Assembly (NCBI GenBank): GCA_019415505.1
Contig: DXZC01000038.1
Coordinates: forward strand, 1-17,116
Length of the DNA: 17,116 nt
Reading direction: 5' to 3'
DNA from: Peptococcaceae bacterium
GTDB lineage: Bacteria > Bacillota > Dehalobacteriia > UBA7702
Numbering within the stretch: position 1 is the stretch's first letter; every line of letters starts with the position of its first letter. The position numbers were made by a program, and so were the translations under genes. Below, in pieces: positions 8,035 through 12,841 of this stretch. The notes below the pieces were generated by a model. That model made no database searches, was not told the DNA's origin, and was given only the letters and a program-made list of their open reading frames with translations.

Positions 8035-8090
8035 AAGTTTCTATAATATTTTTGACTTATATTTTTAGAATTACCTAGCATGAAACTGGA

Positions 8091-8282
8091 TCAATAATTT
8101 TTAGAATATATAGAGTATTTATGGAACCTAAATAAGCCAGAAAACTCAGATTTAAGGGTCAAAAAATTTAGTTCGCTCAAGGAATTTATTGCACTACCAC
8201 AATAATGGGCGTTTATCCCACTTGCATTGGCGGCTTTTGTTAGTTGCAACCTATTGATACTTGCACCAAAAGCGGCCCGCAT
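8091..8282 (-). CDS. Doubtful small ORF, 63 residues
   Basis: ATG at 8282 with AAGGAG about 9 nt upstream, 19 bp after the stop codon of the preceding minus-strand gene. The spacing and ribosome binding site fit a second gene of that unit. The protein has one Cys and no motif or membrane segment that I recognise, and its second half is encoded by AT-rich DNA that resembles intergenic sequence. It may be noncoding or the remnant of a longer gene. Confidence 0.3.
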   Translation of the reverse strand: MRAAFGASINRLQLTKAANASGINAHYCGSAINSLSELNFLTLKSEFSGLFRFHKYSIYSKNY

Positions 8283-8301
8283 CTGAGAATACTCCTTCTT
8301 T

Positions 8302-8493
8302 TTATACCGGTCCCCGCATAGAACGGGCTTTCATATCAGCGATTTTAAAATCCCAATGTTCCTTTGGCTCCAGGCGTTCCGCGCCGTCGTACTGTATCGG
8401 CGTAAAATAGGCGCAATCCTTCTGGACCACAGAAAAGCGCCAACAAGCTTCTTTTGTCACATCAAAAATACCGCATTTTTTGCAATCCTGCAT
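8302..8493 (-). CDS. Small Cys-containing protein divergent from arsR, unknown function
   Basis: 63 residues from the ATG at 8493, with GAGGTGA just upstream. Four Cys lie in the N-terminal half: C4 and C7 (CKKC), C17 and C27 (AFTER KEACWRF and VQKDCAYF), a spacing that could hold a metal or a disulfide. The rest is charged (AERLEPKEHWDFKIAD, MKARSMRG). There is no signal peptide or membrane helix. I do not recognise the family. It is transcribed from a strong promoter that overlaps a copy of the repeat also found at the arsR promoter, so it is the likely target of that ArsR protein. This makes a metal- or thiol-linked role plausible but unproven. Confidence 0.7.
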   Translation of the reverse strand: MQDCKKCGIFDVTKEACWRFSVVQKDCAYFTPIQYDGAERLEPKEHWDFKIADMKARSMRGPV

Positions 8494-8646
8494 ATCCTCA
8501 CCTCATCTTTAAATCCGGCGCTTTAGTCGGCCACCTGGCAAACGCCGGAAATCCCCCATGCTTGCTTACAGCTGCTTCAGCCCTGTTAAATAACTAGAAA
8601 GTTATATTTAGCTTCTCGCCTACACCTGGCTTATATCCATATTTAT
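8494..8646 (-). promoter_or_regulatory. Long structured leader of the small Cys-protein gene
   Basis: Between the predicted transcription start (about 8646) and the ATG there are about 150 nt without a reading frame. Near the gene, CCGGCG (8515-8520) and CGCCGG (8543-8548) form a GC-only 6-bp stem around a nested GCCA/TGGC dyad (8530-8539). The hairpin ends about 20 nt before the start codon. I could not match it to a riboswitch class that I know. Confidence 0.45.
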
Positions 8647-8652
8647 AGATAT

Positions 8653-8681
8653 AATATAAACTATAAATCGAAAAAAGTCAA
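8653..8681 (-). promoter_or_regulatory. Promoter of the small Cys-protein gene
   Basis: On the minus strand TTGACT (8676-8681) and TATATT (8653-8658) have a 17-bp spacer. The upstream operator copy at 8664-8685 covers the -35 box and half of the spacer, a typical position for repression. Confidence 0.7.
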
Positions 8682-8685
8682 TATA
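8664..8685. promoter_or_regulatory. ArsR-type operator copy 1
   Basis: TAAATCGA-N6-TCAATATA, an 8-6-8 inverted repeat with half-site TCRATWTA. It has the same spacing and nearly the same bases as the copy at 8727-8748. It overlaps the minus-strand promoter. Confidence 0.6.
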
Positions 8686-8698
8686 TATTTAAGGAAGC

Positions 8699-8727
8699 TT
8701 GACAAGAATAGGCTGACATTATATAAT
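8699..8727 (+). promoter_or_regulatory. Consensus promoter of arsR
   Basis: TTGACA (8699-8704) and TATAAT (8722-8727) with a 17-bp spacer: a perfect sigma-A promoter pointing at the ArsR gene. Such a strong promoter fits a repressed, autoregulated gene. Confidence 0.85.
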
Positions 8728-8748
8728 ATATCGAGAATTATCAATATA
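8727..8748. promoter_or_regulatory. ArsR-type operator copy 2
   Basis: TATATCGA-N6-TCAATATA, an 8-6-8 inverted repeat with one mismatch between arms. It begins at the last base of the -10 box and covers the predicted start point, so bound protein would block arsR transcription. Confidence 0.65.
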
Positions 8749-8774
8749 ATAAATAATTGAAAGGTTACTATCAA

Positions 8775-9056
8775 ATGAGTCAAGATTTTATCAAAGACGC
8801 TAAAGTATTTAAAGCTTTTTGCGATGAAAACCGGTTATATATACTCACCTTATTAGAGTCCGGCGAAAAATGCGCCTGTAAATTGCTGGAGGCCTTGCAT
8901 ATTGGCCAATCTACCCTGTCCCACCATATGAAAATCTTGTGTGACTCAGGGGTGGTTAACGGCAGAAAAGAAGGAAAATGGGTACATTATTCCCTTAATC
9001 CCCAGGGGGTAAATAAAGCCAAGGAGCTGCTAACAAAGTATACGTCAATAAAATAA
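8775..9056 (+). CDS. ArsR/SmtB-family metal-responsive repressor, CxC type
   Basis: 93 residues from the ATG at 8775, with GAAAGG at 8759-8764. A TTG at 8757 in the same frame has no ribosome binding site and is rejected. The winged helix-turn-helix is clear: VFKAFCDENRLYILTLLESG, then EKCACKLLEAL, the recognition helix GQSTLSHHMKIL, and the wing VNGRKEGKWVHYSL. The CxC pair (C33, C35) at the start of the third helix corresponds to the ELCVCDL metal site of arsenite-sensing ArsR; C16 and C56 could be further ligands. Family role: a dimeric repressor released by As(III), Sb(III) or a similar thiophilic metal. No arsenite pump or reductase is adjacent; the only divergent partner is the small Cys-containing gene. 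The inducer is therefore inferred from the motif only. Confidence 0.9.
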   Translation: MSQDFIKDAKVFKAFCDENRLYILTLLESGEKCACKLLEALHIGQSTLSHHMKILCDSGVVNGRKEGKWVHYSLNPQGVNKAKELLTKYTSIK

Positions 9057-9296
9057 ATGGGAATATTCCCCGCCAAAGGCTTATGACAAGCTATTTTTCA
9101 CCGAGCTTTACTTAATTTTCAAGCATTTAACTACCATTGTTTAACAAAACCAACTATAAATTCTATGGTAAAACACTTTTATTGCTATATTAGCGTCAGG
9201 TATAAGCCCCTGCTAGCGTAGACTGCTTGCCAGAGAACCAGGAAAGCTGATATCTTTTCGCTCTACCGCCTAATAGAAAATTATTAAGGAGAATTA

Positions 9297-9593
9297 ATGA
9301 TGAGTTCAGAAAAAACAAGAGCAACGAATAATGATTATAAGGCAAATTACAACGCTGAAGAAGCTAATTCCGCAAAAACCAGTAAGAACCTAAAGGCTTT
9401 AATTGACACACGTTTTTGCGGCGCTAATCAGAGCCATTGCCGGCCCATGCAAGAATGTCCCAATGAAGCTATAGAAATAGTAGCGGATGAAAAATCAGGC
9501 TTTGGCCACCGCTTCGTGGTCAATGAAGAAAAATGCGACGGCTGCGGCGCCTGCATTGACATTTGTTGCGGCGATTGCATGGAACTAAGATAG
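9297..9593 (+). CDS. Small 4Fe-4S-binding (ferredoxin-like) protein
   Basis: 98 residues; AAGGAG at 9286-9291 serves the ATG at 9297 or the adjacent ATG at 9300. A polar N-terminal stretch of about 35 residues precedes a ferredoxin-like fold. The second Cys motif is classical: C80-x2-C83-x2-C86-x3-C90 (EKCDGCGACIDIC), followed by C91 and C94. The first motif is unusual, C41-x6-C48-x5-C54-Pro (CGANQSHCRPMQECPNEAI), so either two clusters with irregular ligands or one cluster plus another metal site can form. Role: probably cytosolic electron transfer or a maturation cofactor; partner unknown. It stands alone between a 240-bp intergenic region without a clear promoter and a bidirectional terminator. 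Confidence 0.8.
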   Translation: MMSSEKTRATNNDYKANYNAEEANSAKTSKNLKALIDTRFCGANQSHCRPMQECPNEAIEIVADEKSGFGHRFVVNEEKCDGCGACIDICCGDCMELR

Positions 9594-9704
9594 TACAACC
9601 ATTTTTACTTTTATAACTCTGGCCAAGTTCAATCAGATAACGGCAAGGTATTAGCGACAATTTATCCGCCAAGAAACACTGGCTGCGTTAACTATTTACC
9701 AAAA

Positions 9705-9730
9705 TACACCCCTGAATTTTCAGGGGTGTA
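9705..9730. terminator. Bidirectional terminator between the ferredoxin-like gene and topB
   Basis: A perfect 11-bp stem (9705-9715 with 9720-9730, TACACCCCTGA arm) with a 4-nt loop. ATAATTTT follows on the plus strand and TTTTGGTAAA on the minus strand. It is placed between two convergent genes. Confidence 0.85.
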
Positions 9731-9772
9731 ATAATTTTCAGGTAGTCAAGTCTCATTCATAGTTCCAGGCTT

Positions 9773-11935
9773 CTACTTATTTTTAGACATAGCCTCCTGT
9801 AAGGCTTGGGCCAGAGGACTGAGTTCCTCGCCGCCCTGGTTCTTCTTCTGATTCTGCAAATAGTTCTGCACTTCCCGCTTGCTGCCACCGGAAGCGTCTT
9901 TGTGGCGCTTATGGAAGGACGCCGCTTTTTCCCGGAAACCGCAGGGGCAAACATAGGTCTTTTTCTCCCCTTCTCCAAACAACTCCATTTTTTTATGGCA
10001 ATTTGGACAGCGGGCATTAGTGTTTAAGGAAATATTCTTTCGGTAGCCGCACTCCCGATCCTGACATACGAGGATTTTACCATGTTTACCGTGGACTTCC
10101 AACATCATTTTGCCACACTGGGGACAGGGGGTGCGGGTTAAATTATCCGGCACGTAATTGGCGGAACTATTGGCTACCATCTTTACTAAAGCAGTGGCAT
10201 AGCGGCGTATATCGTTCGTAAAGGCTTTATCGTCAGCCTTACCACGGGCTATTAGCTCCAACTGCTGTTCCCATTTTGCAGTGAGTAACGGTTCCCTTAA
10301 ATCCTGGGGTACAAGCTCAATTAATTGCATGGCCTTGGCTGTTGGTACCATAACATTGTCTTTTTTCTCCACATAGAAGGCATTATAAAGCTTTTCTATG
10401 ATATCCGCTCTGGTGGCGGGTGTTCCCAGGCCGCAGCCAATATATTCTTTCATGGCTTTGTCTTCAATATATTTAGCTGGATTTTCCATGGCAGCTAACA
10501 AGCTAGCCTCAGTATAGCGGGAGGGGGCCTTGGTCCGCAGAACCTTTAATTGGGTAGAATGGCAATTAAAGCTGTCGCCCTTGGACAATTTAGGTAAGCT
10601 TTGATTCTCTTCAGCCTCATCTTCCTCCCAAGTATATACCTTTTGCCATCCCTTAGAGAGAATAACTTTACCCTGGGCTGTAAAGGCATCATCACCGCCC
10701 TGCAATAGAGCCTTGATATTTTGATATTCTAAGGGCGGATAAAAGGCGGCCAAAAAACGCTTTAGCACCAGGAAATAAATCTTTTTTTCTTCCTCAGACA
10801 TCTTTAAAAGGTTAGGCTTTTCCTCTGTGGGAATGAGCGCATGATGATCCGAAACCTTGGCATCGTTGATGTTAGATTTCGCAATGCTGCGCTTTTCCCG
10901 CTTTATATCCCTCACCGCAGCAGCAAATTCGCCAAAGCATACGGCGTCCAAGCGTTGCGCCAAAGTTGGCGCAATATCGGTGGTGAGATATTTAGAATCA
11001 GTTCTGGGATAAGTTAAAACCTTATGATTTTCATACAGCCGCTGGGTATAATTGAGGGTTTCCTTGGGGGAAAACTTGTATAGTTTATTGGCGTCCCGCT
11101 GTAATTCTGTTAAATCGTATAAAAGCGGCGGTGGCACAGATTTTTTGTTTACCTTTACTTCTTTAACTGTGAAGGTAGCTCGCGCTATCCGCTTTTGAAT
11201 CTTCTCCGCTTCTTCTTTATTGTATATAGCGGAATTACCTTGGGAATCCACCCTGGTAACAAAAAATTGGCCCAGATCAGCCTTGACCGTATAGTAATCC
11301 TTGGCTTTAAAATTCCGTATTTCCTTTTCCCGCTCCACTAACAAAGCTAAAGTGGGGGTTTGCACCCGGCCAGCGGACAGCTGGGCGTTAAACTTACAGG
11401 TTAAAGCTCTCGTGACATTAAGGCCCACCAGCCAATCGGCTTCAGCCCGGCTTTGGGCTGAACGGTATAAAGGCAAGTAATCATTGCCATCCCGCAAGTT
11501 ATTAAAGCCATCCTTAATAGCCTTTGTAGTTTGGGATGAAATCCATAATCTCTTAATTGGTTTTTTTACCCCAGCCTTGGCTATAATCCAGCGCGCCACC
11601 AGCTCCCCTTCACGGCCTGCGTCAGTAGCAATAATAATGTCGCCAACTTCAGAGGAACGCAACAGGGTTTTCACGTTTTTATATTGTTTAGAGGTTTCCG
11701 GAATGACCTTTAAATCCATGGTTTTTGGCAGCATGGGTAGAGTGTCCAGGCTCCATTTTTTATATTTATCGCCATAATGCTCCGGCTCCGCCAAGGTAAC
11801 TAGATGGCCCAAGGCCCAGGTTACTATATATTTATCCCCGCTGTAATAGCCGTTTCCCTTACGGTTAGCTTTTAAAACAGCGGCTAATTCCCGCCCTACT
11901 GAGGGCTTTTCCGCTAGCACCAATGTTTTTGCCAT
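9773..11935 (-). CDS. topB: DNA topoisomerase III
   Basis: 720 residues from the ATG at 11935 (ribosome binding site AAAGGGG). It is a type IA topoisomerase: the Toprim domain starts with LVLAEKPSVGREL (E9) and carries DAGREGE (D105-E111); SAGRVQTPTLALLV is at 187-200; the active-site Tyr is Y309 in TYPRTDSKYLT; GCGLGTPATRADII is at 500-513. The C-terminus has two four-Cys zinc-ribbon motifs (C604, C607, C624, C629 and C643, C646, C663, C665) and then a basic tail. It relaxes negative supercoils and decatenates DNA through a transient 5'-phosphotyrosine link. Length and motifs match the TopB family, and all key residues are present. It is a single gene with its own promoter, back to back with the feo operon. 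Confidence 0.96.
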   Translation of the reverse strand: MAKTLVLAEKPSVGRELAAVLKANRKGNGYYSGDKYIVTWALGHLVTLAEPEHYGDKYKKWSLDTLPMLPKTMDLKVIPETSKQYKNVKTLLRSSEVGDIIIATDAGREGELVARWIIAKAGVKKPIKRLWISSQTTKAIKDGFNNLRDGNDYLPLYRSAQSRAEADWLVGLNVTRALTCKFNAQLSAGRVQTPTLALLVEREKEIRNFKAKDYYTVKADLGQFFVTRVDSQGNSAIYNKEEAEKIQKRIARATFTVKEVKVNKKSVPPPLLYDLTELQRDANKLYKFSPKETLNYTQRLYENHKVLTYPRTDSKYLTTDIAPTLAQRLDAVCFGEFAAAVRDIKREKRSIAKSNINDAKVSDHHALIPTEEKPNLLKMSEEEKKIYFLVLKRFLAAFYPPLEYQNIKALLQGGDDAFTAQGKVILSKGWQKVYTWEEDEAEENQSLPKLSKGDSFNCHSTQLKVLRTKAPSRYTEASLLAAMENPAKYIEDKAMKEYIGCGLGTPATRADIIEKLYNAFYVEKKDNVMVPTAKAMQLIELVPQDLREPLLTAKWEQQLELIARGKADDKAFTNDIRRYATALVKMVANSSANYVPDNLTRTPCPQCGKMMLEVHGKHGKILVCQDRECGYRKNISLNTNARCPNCHKKMELFGEGEKKTYVCPCGFREKAASFHKRHKDASGGSKREVQNYLQNQKKNQGGEELSPLAQALQEAMSKNK

Positions 11936-11964
11936 TAAACGACCCCTTTCTATTTAATACTTAT

Positions 11965-11993
11965 AGTATAACATTTTCTGGCGAAAAGTTAAA
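11965..11993 (-). promoter_or_regulatory. Promoter of topB
   Basis: On the minus strand TTTAAC (11988-11993) and TATACT (11965-11970) have a 17-bp spacer. The start point would be about 20 nt before the ATG. Confidence 0.55.
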
Positions 11994-12034
11994 TCTATTT
12001 TCACTTTCTTAGCAATTGAGAAAAATTTCCGCAA

Positions 12035-12052
12035 AGTTATTGACAACTAACT
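12035..12052. promoter_or_regulatory. feo dyad site 1 (over the -35 box)
   Basis: AGTTA-TTGACAAC-TAACT. The dyad contains the -35 hexamer of the feo promoter. With its 4-bp left flank it forms a 22-bp direct repeat with site 2 (18 of 22 bases equal, offset 46 bp). Confidence 0.65.
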
Positions 12053-12068
12053 CAATAAGTGCTATCAT
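12040..12068 (+). promoter_or_regulatory. Promoter of the feo operon
   Basis: TTGACA (12040-12045) and TATCAT (12063-12068) with a 17-bp spacer. Transcription would start near 12075, giving a leader of about 90 nt before the first feoA. The promoter is flanked and overlapped by AGTTA-N8-TAACT dyads. Confidence 0.8.
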
Positions 12069-12080
12069 CTGACTTAGCAA

Positions 12081-12098
12081 AGTTAACCACAACTAACC
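12081..12098. promoter_or_regulatory. feo dyad site 2 (just after the transcription start)
   Basis: AGTTA-ACCACAAC-TAACC, one mismatch from the common pattern. It begins about 6 bp downstream of the predicted start point. Confidence 0.55.
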
Positions 12099-12117
12099 GT
12101 CTATTAACAGGACGGTT
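12095..12117 (+). other. Hairpin in the feo leader
   Basis: AACCGTC (12095-12101) and GACGGTT (12111-12117) form a perfect 7-bp stem with a 9-nt loop, followed by TCCTTT. It overlaps the right arm of dyad site 2. It could be a weak attenuator or an mRNA-stabilising structure. Confidence 0.45.
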
Positions 12118-12131
12118 TCCTTTAAAGAATT

Positions 12132-12149
12132 AGTTAGTTGACAATAACT
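12132..12149. promoter_or_regulatory. feo dyad site 3 (next to the feoA1 ribosome binding site)
   Basis: AGTTA-GTTGACAA-TAACT. Its reverse complement equals site 1 in 17 of 18 bases. It ends 3 bp before AAGGAG (12153-12158) of the first feoA gene. Confidence 0.65.
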
Positions 12150-12165
12150 AGGAAGGAGCAAAAAT

Positions 12166-12453
12166 ATGTATACTGAGGAAAAGCTTATCCATAACACACT
12201 ACTGTCACCGGAATTGCCCAGTTCCCAAGGAGTTTTACCGCTATCTACCCTTTCCACCGGTAGCCATGCACTGGTACAAAACATCAGAGGACGAGATGAA
12301 GTCAAAACATTTTTAGAAAACCTGGGCTTTGTGGCAAATACAAAAATAAGTATTGTCTCCAAAGTTGGCGGCAGCGTTATTGTTAACGTCAAAGGCTCTA
12401 AAATTGCCATAAGTAAGGCTCTAGCCGCTAAAGTAATGGCTGCGCCCCTTTAA
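12166..12453 (+). CDS. FeoA-like ferrous iron transport protein, long form
   Basis: 95 residues; ribosome binding site AAGGAG 7 nt before the ATG. Residues about 25-93 form an SH3-like FeoA domain: LPLSTLSTGSHALVQNIRG, then FLENLGFVANTKISIVSKVG and VIVNVKGSKIAISKALAAKV. About 25 extra N-terminal residues distinguish it from the usual FeoA of about 75 residues. FeoA is a small cytosolic partner that binds or tunes the FeoB transporter. It is the first gene of the operon, with a leader full of dyads. Its relation to the second FeoA downstream is unclear; it may have a separate regulatory role. Confidence 0.85.
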   Translation: MYTEEKLIHNTLLSPELPSSQGVLPLSTLSTGSHALVQNIRGRDEVKTFLENLGFVANTKISIVSKVGGSVIVNVKGSKIAISKALAAKVMAAPL

Positions 12454-12462
12454 GGTGTGGCA

Positions 12463-12543
12463 ATGAAGAATAAAAAAATTATGCGCTGGACCAAAATGGC
12501 AATCAGTTCCTGGAAAAAAGGGATAAGCGAAAAAAAGGAGTAA
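12463..12543 (+). CDS. 26-residue basic peptide ORF between the two feoA genes
   Basis: ATG at 12463 with AAGGTG (12452-12457) 5 nt upstream, overlapping the stop codon of the first feoA. The product starts MKNKKIMRWTKMAISSWKKG and ends ISEKKE; it has 9 Lys/Arg and 2 Trp and could form an amphipathic helix. Its last codons (AAAAAGGAG) supply the ribosome binding site of the next gene, 3 bp after its stop. It may be a real microprotein or a translational coupler; I know of no family. Confidence 0.5.
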   Translation: MKNKKIMRWTKMAISSWKKGISEKKE

Positions 12544-12546
12544 ATA

Positions 12547-12768
12547 ATGAATACTTTAAAATCAGTTAAGTGCGGCCAAAGAGCGAGGGTAAAAAAACTA
12601 CACGGAGATAGCTTAATAAAACGACGTATAATGGACATGGGCATAACTAAGGGTACCCAAATTATGGTAAACCGGGTTGCCCCCCTAGGAGACCCCATTG
12701 AAGTAACAGTCAGGGGTTATGAGTTATCCCTGAGAAAATCAGAAGCTGAAATTATTGAGGTAAGTTAA
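12547..12768 (+). CDS. feoA: FeoA, ferrous iron transport protein
   Basis: 73 residues, the normal FeoA length. The domain motifs are complete: GQRARVKKL, IKRRIMDMGITKGTQIMV, APLGDPIEVTVRGYELSLRK and EAEIIEV. The ribosome binding site AAAAGGAG lies inside the end of the preceding 26-codon ORF. Role: a cytosolic accessory protein of the FeoB Fe(II) transporter, thought to act on its G domain or complex assembly. It lies 73 bp before feoB. Confidence 0.93.
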   Translation: MNTLKSVKCGQRARVKKLHGDSLIKRRIMDMGITKGTQIMVNRVAPLGDPIEVTVRGYELSLRKSEAEIIEVS

Positions 12769-12775
12769 ATACCAG

Positions 12776-12789
12776 GCGGGGAAACCCGC
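12776..12789 (+). terminator. GNRA-loop hairpin between feoA and feoB, possible attenuator
   Basis: GCGGG-GAAA-CCCGC, a perfect 5-bp GC stem with a GAAA tetraloop, followed by ACTTATTTTTGG. It starts 7 bp after the feoA stop. The stem is short and the T tract starts late, so termination would be partial at most; it may instead protect an RNA end. Confidence 0.4.
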
Positions 12790-12806
12790 ACTTATTTTTG
12801 GTCTTG

Positions 12807-12824
12807 AGTTAGACAGCGCTAACT
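12807..12824. promoter_or_regulatory. feo dyad site 4 (just before feoB)
   Basis: AGTTA-GACAGCGC-TAACT, with complementary inner bases too (AGTTAG...CTAACT). It lies 4 bp before the AAGGAG of feoB and 13 bp after the T tract behind the GAAA hairpin. As DNA it is a fourth operator copy; as RNA it is a 6-bp stem next to the ribosome binding site. Confidence 0.6.
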
Positions 12825-12841
12825 AAAAAGGAGAATAAAGC

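Noticed and set aside
8757..8774. TTG start for the ArsR gene
   Set aside because: No ribosome binding site upstream; the GAAAGG directly after it serves ATG 8775.
9059..9070. Palindrome GGGAATATTCCC after arsR as a terminator
   Set aside because: No loop beyond the self-complementary core and no T tract; probably chance.
9757..10017. Minus-strand ORF of 86 residues inside the end of topB
   Set aside because: Shadow frame of topB; its many Arg and Pro residues come from reading coding DNA out of frame.
11484..11777. Plus-strand ORF of 97 residues opposite topB
   Set aside because: It lies wholly opposite the Toprim-encoding part of topB and has no ribosome binding site or domain.
12093..12410. 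Minus-strand ORF of 105 residues opposite feoA1
   Set aside because: It covers the feo leader dyads and the feoA-like gene on the other strand, which has clear family motifs and a ribosome binding site.
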